Origin: Blastobasis lacticolella
Lineage: Eukaryota > Arthropoda > Insecta > Lepidoptera > Blastobasidae
Length of the DNA stretch: 64,000 bases
Assembly: GCA_905147135.1 (NCBI GenBank)
Contig: LR990045.1
Location: 16,034,173-16,098,172, forward strand
Reading direction: 5' to 3'
Part shown: positions 1-12,129 of the stretch, piece after piece
Position numbering within the stretch: position 1 is the first letter of the stretch
How the letters are laid out: every line of letters starts with the position of its first letter
Translations under genes and position numbers: made by a program
The notes under the pieces: generated by a model
The model's input: only the letters and a program-made list of their open reading frames with translations
Databases searched by the model: none
What the model was told of the DNA's origin: nothing

Positions 1-266
1 GTGATTGTGTAATAGCCAGGTGCGTGATTGTGTGGCAATCGAGTGAGTGCTTGTGTGAGGTGAGTGATTAGGTGTGGAAGCTTGAAATTTTAAGATGGTA
101 GTCCTGTGATAGAATCAATGCTCTTTCATACTTTGTTATTGTAGGGGTAGGGTATAGAGGTAGATAGACAGATATACTCTTTCTAGCACTTAAATTACAA
201 AAACGAAAATTCAACAGTCTTTTCAAACATAGTAGAGTGTAGGGGTATGGTGTAGTGTGCACTCAC

Positions 267-3200
267 CTAGGCTGCCCTCGTGGGCGGCCGTCGCGGTCGT
301 CGCGGTCGGCGTGCAGCTCGGCGTGCGCGAGCAGCGTGAGCGCGTCCCCGCAGCCCTCGCCGCACACGTCGCACGTGTGCTCGCCCCACGACGTCGTGCT
401 GTCGTGCCGCTTGTAACTGCCAACGGGCGGGGGGAGGGTGACTTTACAAAGGTACCAAACAATTTGGAAAGTTTCCACCAAAAAAGATTCAGAATGAAGC
501 GTCTATCAAAATGATTAGGAAATTATTTTCATAGACGCTTTTTATTTTGACTATTTTTATATTCTCGGCCACGGTATACGACTATCACTAGAGCTGTTAT
601 TTAAGCTTGAAAATCTAGAATTCGATTTCAATGTTTCTGGTCCTGTCTCGAGGGCCCGCGGGGGGTCGGCCCTTACCTGTGCGCGGCGGCCACGTGCCTC
701 CGGAGCAGGTCGGCCCGCTGGAAGGCGACCCCGCAGACCTGGCAGAACAGCGAGGGCCCGCGGGGGGTCGGCCCTTACCTGTGCGCGGCGGCCACGTGCC
801 TCCGGAGCAGGTCGGCCCGCTGGAAGGCGACCCCGCAGACCTGGCAGAACAGCGAGGGCCCGCGGGGGGTCGGCCCTTACCTGTGCGCGGCGGCCACGTG
901 CCTCCGGAGCAGGTCGGCCCGCTGGAAGGCGACCCCGCAGACCTGGCAGAACAGCGAGGGCCCGCGGGGGGTCGGCCCTTACCTGTGCGCGGCGGCCACG
1001 TGCCTCCGGAGCAGGTCGGCCCGCTGGAAGGCGACCCCGCAGACCTGGCAGAACAGCGAGGGCCCGCGGGGGGTCGGCCCTTACCTGTGCGCGGCGGCCA
1101 CGTGCCTCCGGAGCAGGTCGGCCCGCTGGAAGGCGACCCCGCAGACCTGGCAGAACAGCGAGGGCCCGCGGGGGGTCGGCCCTTACCTGTGCGCGGCGGC
1201 CACGTGCCTCCGGAGCAGGTCGGCCCGCTGGAAGGCGACCCCGCAGACCTGGCAGAACAGCGAGGGCCCGCGGGGGGTCGGCCCTTACCTGTGCGCGGCG
1301 GCCACGTGCCTCCGGAGCAGGTCGGCCCGCTGGAAGGCGACCCCGCAGACCTGGCAGAACAGCGAGGGCCCGCGGCTGGCGTCGGCGACCCGCTCGGCGC
1401 TGCCGGCGCGAGCCCCCGCCACCGGCGACAGACGGAAGTCCATGTCGTCGCCTGCGGAAGGACCATTTATTTATTTTTTTAAAGAGAGACAGGTAAGCCA
1501 GCAAGCGGGTCACCCGCTCAGCAGTTGACGCCGCACCAGCGAGCAAGGTTAAATCAGTGTAAAAAAATATAGTCGTTTGTAGTGTGTTTCTACGTGTTAG
1601 TAGAATGAGATTTAACACGAATCAAAATTCCAGTAGGCGGCGCTAATGGAGGGTTTAGTTCTGTTGTCAAAATAAGTCATGCTATTCATCAAATTCAAAC
1701 GCTCAAAGTTGACCGTTGGATTTTAGCCAAGAAATAAATGATAAACCCGAAATGGCAGTGGGCTAGCTATATCTGTCGGAGAATCGACAAAACTGCTAGG
1801 GTAAATGATTTCGAGTGGAGACCGCGATTCCACAAGCGCAGTCCGGCTGCGGTAGAGTGACGATTTGCGGCTGCATATCTGGATGCCACAAGCCTCATTT
1901 GGGGAGGCCTATATCCAGCAGTGGTATAGTACAGGCTGATGATGATGCTGACAAGATTTTACTCACTGGTGGCGCCCGGTGGGCAAATTGCGTCAGTTCA
2001 ATTTTGATTCGCGGCGCAGCTTTCGCGTTTGCCTTCACATCTGTGACATCGCAGATAATCTACAAGAATGCCGCCTTCGATGGTACGACCATGTCTTGCG
2101 CAGACCGGCAAATCACGTGGGGAAATGTCTGGCCATGCCACCCCCGCCATACGCGAAGGAGGGGTCGGCCCTAGAATTGATGGCTGGACGTCGTTAAGAG
2201 TGAGATGTGTGTCAACGGACTCACCACTAAGAATGTCGAAGACCGAGCAAATTGGACCAAGAAGAGCAGGAAGGTGGACCCTGGGTGTACTGCGTGTCGC
2301 GCGGTAGCAAAACCGGGATTTAAGGCCAAGATAATGATGATGTATTTCGATTCGCGGTAGCCCCCATCAGCCCTCAGGATGAGTGATCGTGGTCATACCC
2401 GAGTCTGCGTGGTCGTGGTCCACGCCTCGGATCTAGAGGTATCTCGGTGTCCTGTGTGCTGTGTGCTGTGTGCTGTGTGCGGTGTGCGGTGTGCGGTGTG
2501 CGGTGTGCGGTGTGCGGTGTGCGGTGTGCGGTGTGCGGTGTGCGGTGTGTGGTGTGCGGTGTGTGCTCTCACATACCCGAGTCGGCGTCATCGTAGTCGT
2601 GGTCCATGGGCTTGGCGGCGGCGGGCGCGGGCGCGGGCAGGTGCGGGTGTCGCGAGCGCGCGTGCGCAGCCAGAGCCTCGCGGGACCAACACAGCTCGCC
2701 GCACATCGAGCACTCCACTGGGGAGTCGCCGCCGTGGATCTGGGGGTGGGGGGGACGGATTCTTTATATGTTTTGGACAGACGTTGTATTCGCATGGTCA
2801 GAAAGTTGACAATTATTGATAAGTATAGTCATACAAATAAATTCGCTTTCGGATTAGTACTGATGCGCGACCGTGCCGACCTTGATCGGACGTTCGGCCA
2901 CGTCCCCCGCACAAGAGAGTGAGTTTATTTTATACTGTATAAGTAAGGATTAGTATCAACTGCAACTGACGGTTGATCGGCTCCAACCAAAACGGAACAT
3001 CTGTTAATAGTTTGAGCGCCCGTTTCACTTCCGCTTACCCCTCGCCTTCCGTCGAAAATCGTCCTCGTTGCTCCGGTGTGGTGTGGAGATACTAGTTTTA
3101 CTACGGCAGACCATTTAGACATAGAACATAGACATTATTTATTTTGACATCACAAAAATCCATAAGCGTTTACATATTATGAAAATTTTAGAACACTTCA

Positions 3201-6200
3201 ATACTAAATAAAAATAAAGTAGGCACAAACACAACAAATCATGGACCAATGCGATGCCAAAAAAAGACCCCAGCTCAGCATTTGCTACAACAAATGCTGC
3301 AGCGCTGATTTTCAGTGGGATCTAGACGGTAAGGAGACCTGCATGAAGTACACAACATATATAAAATAAATAAATAAACGAAATATATACGTAATTAAAT
3401 TAAAGTATATGTGTAAAAAAGGACAAAGTTAAAGTAAAGTTATTTCGACTCACCCTGGCATGCGACTGCAGCGCCTTCTCCCTGGCGAACCCGACGCCGC
3501 AGTGGCGGCACACGAAGGGCCTGGACGGGTCCGCGGGCGGCGGCTCGGGCTCGGGCTCCGGCTCGGGCTCGGGCTCGGGCTCCGAGGGCGGCGAGGGCGG
3601 CACCGGCGCGGGCGCGGGGGGCCGCGCGCGCCGCGACCACTGCTGCGTACGCGCCGACGTCATGTTCTCCCACGACCCGTTCTGGTGGGTACGAGACGGG
3701 TGGCAGATCAGCTCTTTTGCTCTTCACACGAGGACAGAACAGTAGGACAGTGGCGTTGAAATATAGGGCCAAATAGGACAGTCCCCGAGTGAGCGTGCGT
3801 GCAGTCCTGCTCTTTGCACTGCACTGCGCGATCACACGAGTCCAACTCCAGCCACAAGACAGACAGAAAGGTGGTGGGGAGAGAAACGGCCCCGAAATAT
3901 AGACCGACGAACTATTAATTGTTCTGCCTTGGTTACAGGCAAGACATTACTGTTCTATCGACGGAATATACGACGGAACTTAATGCTTTTTAGTGAATTT
4001 AAATAAATAAATCACTCAGTCGACTATCAATCGTCTTTCTTTTATAAAATTAAGATTGAACACCACTCACCTCGATTGGCTCGGAATTCTTTTTCCGCCG
4101 GCCGCGCTTCTTCTTTGGTTTCATTAGGGGGTTGTTGTCTAACATTTCATCTGCAAATCAAATAACAATTTTTCGAGTCATTGCTACTGTTGCTAAATAT
4201 CCATATATATGCTTTTAGCCGCTACTCCGTCCGCATAAAATTCGGCTATAACGTAACATTCCCATTCCCGCGGTAACCACATTGAATTTCGGGGTAAATT
4301 ATAGCCTTTATGCTATAGTGGGCTATACCTAAGCTATATTTCTGCCAAAAATCCATTCAGTAGTTTTTGCCTGAAAGAGCAACAAACATCCTTACAAACT
4401 TTCGCTTTTATAATATTAATAGTATAATTGGATCTTAGCTCTGTAAACATCATTCTGTAATGTAAATTTCGTGTATTTTCAGTGTGTCCATTGATGGCGA
4501 CAGCGATTTGCAACTTATTTTACTATATTATAATACAAATACATAAGACTGAAATTGATCTGGAATTTATATAATTCCATTTTCTTTTTCAATACTTCAA
4601 CTGAATGTGAAAGTGGTTTGTATGGAAACCGTTGGTTAATTGGAGATAGCGCTTACCCATGCAAATCTTATTTGGCTAAGGCCTCTGTTACATCCAACTT
4701 CAAAAAGACAGCAAATACATTTACAATGAAGCACATATACAAATACGGAATATTACTATTCCTTATTAAATAAATAAATAACTTTCATTAAATAAATAAA
4801 TTTTTCATTCATAAAAAATACTACAATAATTAATTGCGCGTTTCCTTCTAACGAGACACGAGTCGAATGGAACGCAGGACGTTCGACCGTGTGCACGCTT
4901 TCTGTCTGATAAGTCCCTAATAATAGCAACAGCACATAACATTTGTAGACAAATGAACAATGAAGATGCAGAGCCAGAAATAGAACTACCTACCTATGAA
5001 GCTGTTCCAGTGCTGATAATTAAACCCAGTGATAATAATATTCATGAGCGACAAGAGTTGATTTTGGCTTGATGTGTAAAATATTTGAAAATGAAATAAT
5101 ATTTTTATCTTAGATTTATTGTTGCTTACCTGGGTGTTGTACTTTGTATCAGTTATAATCTAGATTTTTTGGTACAGTAAAGATATAAAATATAGCCCAT
5201 ATTCTTAGATGCGAAAAAAACGTATAAAAATCCTTACAGTAGTTTCTGAGATTATCGGGGATAGACACAAGCTCATAGCAGGAAGGGACTTTTTAATAAT
5301 GTAGGTATTAATGTATGTATAAAACAGCAGTACTTAAATTGACAAAATCAAATCTATCTTCTTATTTTGTTTGTGTGGTTTGGACTACTAAAAAGGTCAC
5401 ATTAGCGTATCATAATATGATTCATATTAATTTGTCACAAACTTACATGCAGCGTCGTTGTTGTTGACATTGACATGACGATTCAAAATGACGTCACTTA
5501 GCTCCAGTATTGGCCACCGGTTTGTGGCACCCTAATATGGATCAACAATATGGAATATGAAACGCTACTATGGCGTTTTTAGACCCCCCTGATGTCAAAC
5601 AAAATAAGGCCCCATCATGTCATTGGCTGGAATAGATTTGTCATTTTATAGTAGTTGTCTCTATCCAATAGCACAACAGTATTTTAGCAACAGATCTTAT
5701 GCCTCAGTAGCGACATCTGCGCAAGTAGCATGACGAGCTTTGTTGCGCGCGAGTTAGCGAGAAGGGTGTCTATTTAGGTATTTCCTAAAATTTAATGTAC
5801 TAGCATTATAGTCCTAGTATCGTTACTCCTAATGTTCTTATCCTAATTATCGAAAGTCCTCATGTCGTTAGACCTAATATTTTATCCTACTCCTATATAG
5901 ATCGGTGCCTTGCAATAATAGATAAGCAAATTATAAAATATGTATTCGCGAGTTTGTATGTACAATTCCACTTCGAAAATTATAGATTTGGTTTCGGCAT
6001 CCGCTTGCACCTGCCGCGGCACGCTCGCTTCGCTGGCTTGGCTCGTGTGCGGTGATTCATAACAACTAACATACTCGTCACTTCACCCTTCGCAACCTAA
6101 CCCCTTTGTGACCTAACGACGTTTTTGATAGATTGGGTTTTGTCACATCCAATATCCTAAAATTCAGGTGACCAGTTTCTAAATCCAGCCCGTTAATTAA

Positions 6201-8790
6201 CCTACTAGGATAATTTAACTTTTGAGTAATATTAGGAATAATGATTTTTAGGAGGATCTATATTAGGACGTTCACACTTTAAGAGAATAAATGCATTAGG
6301 ATAACCAACATTTAGAACGATCGAATTAATGAAAATCATTTTAAGACATTCTTTGGAATGGCTTACGATTATAAACATTAGGACAAACAAAATGCTTCCA
6401 GCCCATCATGCTACGCAAGCTGAAATTGCGAAGACCCCCATTGGTACACGCACATCCTAATAAGACTGCGACACTAGTTCGACGACCATCATGGAGGCCT
6501 GGACCTTCAAATCCTAACACTGGACTATTACAGTATACTGCTGTGATATTATAGTTAATCTACACTCACCGAACTCGATGCCGTCCGGATGGTCGGGGAC
6601 AAACGCGTGCACTTTGAGGTGGTTCATCAGATCGCACTTGCGCACGTACCGCACGCCGCACAGGTTGCACGCATGCGGCCGGTCGTTCTGATGTGCAACC
6701 ATGTGGTTCATGAGAGCCGCCTTTTTCCGGAACCGTCGTGAACAGAAGTCGCACGGCCACGGTCGCATTGCTGTGTACTCGTCCTGAAGGATGGAGTGAC
6801 AGATAAGTATACGTATGGTGCAATGAATGTCTTAGAAGGCAGAATGTTTCGGTCAGGGTAGCAGTCAACGCTTCTACGGAGAAGATGTTTGCCGGAGGCT
6901 TTTGTTGAATCAAGCAATGTATTGTTATAAGCTGTTGATGATGACGATTGTTTAAGGGTTAGTTTATGGTTTGTACTTTCTGTTCTACTAGCAAAAACCG
7001 ATAAGAAGAAAAGCTCACAAAATAGTAAAAAACAGAATAAGTAGGAAGGACATAGAGCATAGATAAAGACTTATTCTACCCAAAAATAACAACACTTATA
7101 ATTTAAAGATCATAAAGAAACTCCTGATCCCCTTTTTTACTAGGACGTTCCGTTAGTTTGTGGTGTATCTTAAATATACATTCATATGAGCATTAAACAT
7201 ACCTGATCAGTTGGTAACGGGACATCTACGTCATTCTCTTCTTTTATATCTAATACTGGGTTTGCAAAATGATCAAATGTGACTTCCACCCTAGAACAAA
7301 ATAATTACGATTACATTGTGTACGTTGATTTTTACTAGCAGTAACATAATGATAATATGATTCACATTTTAACACCCAATATTTTGTTTTTGTTTCAATT
7401 GAATTTCAAGTCTTCATACCCATTCGACATTAAATAGGGTTGTGAACACAATAGGGGGTTCACTGACCTCTCCTGTCCACCAGGTGTGACCCAGTCATCA
7501 GTTATCACCTCCTCTGTGACACACTCCACACTGGGGTCCAGCTCAGCAGTGTAGCTGACCACATCCTGAGATAAGTACATCAGGTTTTCTGCGGCCATCT
7601 GATCCGTATCCTGTATTATTTCCTCTGTTGCCTGTGAAATATAATAAACATGTTTGGATTTGACATTGAATGAAAAAATATTAATAAAATTAGCCTCTAT
7701 CTTTATTACCTACATTCCCCAACTCCCAATAATTGGAACGAACATTACCATGTAAAATAAGTGTTCCTTTTCCCCATTATTTAATAATTAGATCTAATGT
7801 AATGGAACAGTTTAGCCATAAGTATTTTATAATCCTTTTCTATAACCCCTATTAAGCATGCCAATAAAGTTTGTTCTATTTTCGGATTTTAAGTAGTTAC
7901 TCTTATTTATAAAGGTACATTTAGTTCGCTTTTCTATAATATTAGGTTTTCGGAGAAATGCCACTTGAAATAATAGCCATACTAAATAAAATGTGTGACT
8001 ATGGCTGGATCAGTCAATTGTAGACCAGAGAAGAAAGAATTATTTATTATACACATCAGCTGTAAGCTGATGCCTAAAAAGCAAATTTTACATACCATAT
8101 TGGAATAAGAGCCAGCTTGCCCATCGTCTTCTAACCCACACATTTGTTGAGCTGCATGGTTTGGAGAATGCTATAAAAATAATAGATATAACTTAAAATT
8201 TAAAAATATAACAACTGTACAGTAATTTTATAAATATGGAGGGGTAGGCTGCAACCTTGCAGGGCTTGTTCCATTTTCTATGTCCTAACAAATTTCTTTC
8301 ACTTCTTTTACATTCATCATCCTTTTCATACTTGATCATTTGTTTAAGCCAGTTTAAAATTGGAAAGAAAGGTGATGAGTATGGTAGTACTGTGCCCTTT
8401 CTATAACAGTATAATAATTGGTCTTAATAGTGTCATGTAAATGTTGCCTAAGTAAATATTTTGTTGTAGTGCCACATAAATACCACATCGCCACTCATCA
8501 ATAGATGAGATGGTTGTCAAATGTCCATGTCCTCTAAAATGTAATATTATAATTCCTTGTAATATTTTGAAAATCACTATTTTTTATTAGTTCAGATGAC
8601 ATTGAGCAGTACATACATAGTTATATGCAATTTTGTTCAATATATGTGTTTTTTTATCTAAATAATAGAGAATGATATTTTAAATATGAGGTGGTTTAGT
8701 AAACTGGTGGTTGAAATGGATAAAGAAAGTAAGTACCTTTACTTCCACTTCCTCCCAGTGGAGGGAGAATTCTTCCCCAACTGTCTCCAT
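267..8790 (-). CDS. C2H2 zinc-finger protein, 3' end beyond the window
   Basis: Likely a nuclear DNA-binding regulator; I do not recognise the orthologue. Coding exons in gene order, all with GT-AG borders and matching phase: 8790-8737, 8170-8096, 7631-7468, 7290-7203, 6783-6570, 4150-4071, 3681-3454, 2739-2577, 1451-1289, 416-267 (about 460 codons so far). The ATG at 8790 opens METVGEEFSLHWEEV; the nearest upstream ATG runs into a stop after three codons. The N-terminal part is acidic with no finger. Fingers 1-2 lie in exon 5 (CDFC...HMVAH and CNLC...HLKVH). A basic KPKKKRGRRKK nuclear-localisation or AT-hook-like stretch is in exon 6. Exon 7 has a Pro/Glu dipeptide run and a finger that crosses the next splice (CRHC...HARIH). 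Fingers 4-6 are CSMC...HARSRH, CQVC...HVAAAH and CDVC...HAELH. The last exon leaves two bases, so the gene continues left of the window. Confidence 0.85.
650..1363. repeat. Seven identical 102-bp tandem units containing a finger exon end and splice donor
   Basis: Units start at 650, 752, 854, 956, 1058, 1160 and 1262, with an eighth partial start at 1364. I see no difference among them. On the minus strand each unit encodes the second half of exon 9 of the zinc-finger gene (CQVCGVAFQRADLLRRHVAAAH), then the donor CAG|GTAAGG, then short intron sequence. The finger frame meets a TAA in each unit just after the donor, so the copies cannot be read as one poly-finger protein. Splicing from the 5'-most donor (exon end 1289) to 416 keeps the frame. 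Because 102 is a multiple of three, the other frames stay open on both strands and create false long reading frames. Confidence 0.9.
1745..2300 (+). mobile_element. RTE-type LINE 3' remnants
   Basis: Two decayed pieces. The first ends in the lepidopteran tail pattern 'ccagcagtggtatagtac' followed by gctgatgatgatg (about 1910-1948). The second (about 1979-2290) encodes a reverse-transcriptase C-terminus in broken frames, with LRWYDHVLRRP and HVGK. It lies in the intron between exons 8 and 9 of the zinc-finger gene. The family name rests on remembered lepidopteran RTE-like proteins. Confidence 0.6.
2452..2565. repeat. Heptamer microsatellite (tgtgcgg)n
   Basis: About sixteen 7-bp units, first tgtgctg and then tgtgcgg. 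On the minus strand the array begins a few bases after the splice donor at 2571-2576 of the zinc-finger gene, so it forms the first part of that intron. The opposite strand is open in several frames only because of the repeat. Confidence 0.9.
4215..4410. repeat. Dispersed lepidopteran repeat, 'ccgtccgcataaaattcgg' type
   Basis: The block runs from a degenerate 'cgctactccgtccgc' start through a ccattcccgcgg segment to ccattcagtagtttttgcctg and 'acaaactttcgc'. The same ordered blocks recur at 47995-48230, so it is an interspersed repeat and not coding. It lies in the intron between exons 5 and 6 of the zinc-finger gene. Confidence 0.6.
5780..6400. repeat. Cluster of TCCTAAT-like motifs in opposing orientation
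   Basis: From 5780 to 5890 the + strand carries TCCTA(A/G) motifs about every 15 bp. From 6200 to 6390 the same motif appears reversed (ATTAGGA). The middle (about 5900-6170) lacks it. This resembles the subterminal motif arrays of a non-autonomous DNA transposon, but I could not fix terminal inverted repeats or a target duplication. The block sits in the 2.4-kb intron between exons 5 and 6 of the zinc-finger gene. Confidence 0.4.
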
Positions 8791-8864
8791 AGCAGCTACA
8801 CAACCATCGTTGGCTGTTACGGAAACAAAGAAAAATGATTGTGTATCCTGTAATGTATGTTACC

Positions 8865-9030
8865 AGAACTGTATGAAATCTAGGCATTGTATACATTTTC
8901 TAGGAAACGTATACAATCGCAAGCCTAGTCATGATTGTAGAGGAGCCTAAAATGATTTGTTGATGGTTCATATTTCCTAGGAAATGTATGTATTTCCTAG
9001 GCATTGTATGCAATTCCTAAATGGTAGCCG
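8865..9030. repeat. Short palindromic repeats around CCTAGG and GTATACA
   Basis: CTAGG(A/C)A and GTAT(A/G)CA blocks repeat in both orientations, for example tttcctaggaaatgtatg followed by tatttcctaggcattg. They lie just upstream of the first coding exon of the zinc-finger gene. I see no promoter element or coding signal in them. Confidence 0.45.
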
Positions 9031-9039
9031 AAAATGTAT

Positions 9040-10600
9040 GGGAAAATTTTTGCTTGTGCAAAATTGGATAAAACTGTGAAACAAACAAATAATTAGCAAG
9101 GTAATTCTAAACAATAGTCTAATAAAATATTAATATCATAAACAAAATTTGTTAGAGCTTATATTATAAGTCTTTAGCTTCGACCAAAGCTGGCCAACCA
9201 GAAATTGACACAGAGATTGAATTGAATTGAATAGATTGATTGATTGAATTGAATTTGATTGATTGATTGTCAATCGGACACTTTAAATGCAACGCCGCAA
9301 ATTTTTAATTTTGTCTGAATTGCTGTGGTTCATAACAGCTAACATGTTTGTTGCTTTGCTCCTAGCAACCTAATTGAATTCCTAGATAATGTATTTTGTT
9401 TTGTCAACTACCATGTTTTTATTTTTCTTTTCGACATTCATTATTTAGTTATGAGTGGAAGTATGGTCTTGATAGGTAGGTGCCCAATAGCACCTCCATT
9501 CTGTCATACTGCACTCAGCATATCTGGATTAGTAGGTACCTTGGAGATTTTTGTTTTAATCATTGTTGTGATCGACATACGTCCAGAGAGTAAGGATATG
9601 TATATAACTAAATTTATTTTTAGGCATTTTACACATATCCTTGGAATTTTATATATAATGACGGATTACATACAATTCCTGTAACATATATATACTACAT
9701 ACAAGAGTTTACCTAGTTATAAATTTAGATGGATATGCATATTGATAATAATTACAATGCAGTAGTCTAACGTAAAATGATACAAACTCAAGTATCTATA
9801 GTGAAATCAAATTCATAATAACAAAAAAATCAACTTTATACCCGATAGATGCAAAAGCTGGTACTATGCCATGTAAGACAATCAAGTTCTAATAGTCTGT
9901 CATGGATTTCTATACACCCTATAGCATTCTTTCAAAACATCAACATAACCTTACCAAGCTAACAATTACTAATTTTGTCAATCGTATTCAATATCAAAAA
10001 ACTTTGGAAGATTACAAGCCTAGGAATAATTTTGTATAATGATGGTCTAATTATAAAGACGCAAACACGAATCAAAATGGTGTCAAGAACTGAAAAACTT
10101 TAGGTTATTCTCTTACAGAGAAAGGTTATACTGATGCAAACAAATGTTGTTTGTCACGATTCGTATAAAATTAAATACAGAATTTTACCTACTTTTTAAT
10201 GAACAGACAAGTCTTAGTTATTCAAAGCAGATGGTTTATATCTATACGTTTACATGACGCAATCACAAAAGATATCAATAGCTGGACATGGATGAAAACA
10301 CAAAATATAACCAAAGTAGTAGCAAAAATATTTGTAGGTCTCACCAGAATATTGTTGTAGATGATAAATTAACCTGTATGAAACTCAAACTTGCAAGATC
10401 ATGAGAATTTTATCAAAAATTGTTTGGTTATTGGGCAAATGGCTATCTTCCATTTTTCTAAAACCACAGACAAAACAAACCATACGTACCATGATATCAC
10501 CACCAATATAGACAAAAATGCTACACACAGATAAAAGAGTCTTCACGGCATGAGTGTGGCATGCCCTGACCACACCTCAGTCAAGCACAACGCGTTGCAC
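9040..10600. other. Intergenic, no supported gene
   Basis: AT-rich sequence upstream of the zinc-finger gene. A degenerate (gattgaattgaa) simple repeat occurs at about 9215-9270. The only reading frames are short and unlike any known protein. Confidence 0.6.
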
Positions 10601-10610
10601 TTTAGGGCGT

Positions 10611-11005
10611 TAAGCGCACTCCACATGTTCGCCGAAACTTTCGGTAAAACTTTAGCCGGGACTTTGGTCAACCCTCTACATTCTCGCCTATTAACGATGT
10701 GATAGGTGTCGAAATGCATCAACATTATATCGATTTATCAGTGTAATATCGGTGATCTGATAGGTTCTGCTGTAAACAGGGTCATAAAGGTGATGACAGC
10801 CGCTCTACTGTAAAGTGCGCTCCACATGTTCGCCGAAACTTCCGGCGAATATTTTGCCGGGACTTTGGTCGGCCTCTAAATTCTCGCCTATTAGGGATGT
10901 GGTGGGTGTCAAAACGCGTTGACATTATATCGATTCATCGGTGTAACATCGCTAATGTGCTGTAAACAGGGTCACAGATGTGATAGAACCTGCTCTACTG
11001 TAATT
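10611..11005. repeat. Two tandem copies of an approximately 200-bp repeat
   Basis: Copies start near 10611 and 10813. Each runs from gcgctccacatgttcgccg through 'ggactttggtc' and 'ttctcgcctatta' to ctgctgtaaacagggtca, about 80% alike by eye. A third copy lies inverted at 12130-12330, on the far side of the LINE fragment and the palindrome. Confidence 0.7.
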
Positions 11006-11700
11006 ACTGGATCTACTTCGGTAATAACATCTGAATCGATTGCTATAAATGCCTATTATGGTTACGTTTATCCTCATCTAAGTTACGGCATCATTTTCTG
11101 GGGCAACTCTGTAAATGTTCAATCAATTTTTGTAGCTCAAAAAAGATGTTTAAGGAATATATTTAAAATGAGCCAAATGGAAACATTGCGTAACAAATTT
11201 AAAGAAAAGAATATACTTACTGTAACTGGTATTTATATCTTAGAAATAAGTCTCTTTGTAAAGTCAAACCACAACACATTCCTTCGAAATACCAGCAGAT
11301 TACTTAGACCGAACTATGAACATAATATAGTTATACCCCAAACTAATAACAACTTATTTCTTAAAAGCACATACGTGAGTGGTATTAAAATATTTAATCA
11401 TTTACCTTATGAATTAAAAAAGTTGGATGGTATCAAATTTAAATTGACACTTAAAGATTGGCTGTTACAAAAGTCATTCTACAGTCTATCTGAATTCTAT
11501 AATTATAGAAATGATACCTATATTGTTAATTTCTAAAAAAATTAGGCTTTGTTTTAGATTTAGATTGTTTTTATGTTAAAACTTCTACGTGCTTTTAAAA
11601 ATGTTAAAATGACAGCTACTTGTCTATTTTAGTATCAGCTTATTTATAATAGGTACTATACTATCATGTAGAATATTGTACGTCCGAAATGGACAACACT
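11005..11700 (+). pseudogene. 3' end of a Jockey/CR1-like LINE reverse transcriptase
   Basis: The frame from about 11030 to 11536 encodes the region C-terminal to a non-LTR reverse-transcriptase core: YPHLSYGIIFWGNS, a QKRCLRNIF stretch, and FNHLPYELKKLDG near the end. It is preceded by no catalytic motifs, so the copy is 5'-truncated. It is embedded between inverted copies of a 200-bp repeat. Confidence 0.65.
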
Positions 11701-11781
11701 ACTTAATAAGAAATTATTGTCAGTGTCACACAATAAAAAATATTTCTATATCTATTTCTATTTCCTGGATCATGGTCAAGA

Positions 11782-12129
11782 GTACCCCGAACCTGTTACG
11801 GGAAAAAGCACTAGGAATATAAATATAACATCGATCGAATCGAGACGACAACAAACTATCTCTACTTAGTCTATGAAATAGGCGAGACATGCCAAATATG
11901 CACGGGACTACACAAATACACCCTCTACTACTGCGCTTAAAGTGCGCTCCACATGTGGACAGTTCCGCGGGAACACGAGAATGTAGAGGGTGTATTCGTG
12001 TAGTCCCGTGCATGTTTGGCATGTCTCGCCTATTTCATAGACTAATTAGATATAGTTTGTTGTCGCCTCAATTCGATCGATTTTATATTTATATTTCTAG
12101 CGCTTTTTCCCGTAACAGGTTCGGGGTAC
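11782..12129. repeat. Long imperfect palindrome with arms of about 150 bp
   Basis: The sequence from 11782 (gtaccccgaacctgttacgg) pairs with its reverse complement ending at 12129, and similarity continues inwards to about 11935 and 11980. The centre contains tccacatgtgga. As a result the two strands encode nearly the same short peptides (both begin MPNMHGTT), which is a mirror effect and not two genes. A partial single arm recurs at about 12755-12800. Confidence 0.8.

Noticed and set aside
650..1363. CRISPR-like array
   Set aside because: The units are contiguous and identical with no unique spacers, and the window is a eukaryotic genome.
557..1618. Long repetitive protein frames on both strands
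   Set aside because: They are frame shadows of the 102-bp tandem unit; the splice-consistent zinc-finger frame is a different one.
2433..2922. Several overlapping frames of 120-153 codons around the heptamer array
   Set aside because: They read the microsatellite and the complement of the zinc-finger exon at 2577-2739.
4952..5072. Short frame MNNEDAEPEIELPTYEA and following
   Set aside because: Only about 40 codons with no supporting splice context or recognisable family. It may be a transposase or gene remnant, but this is unsupported.
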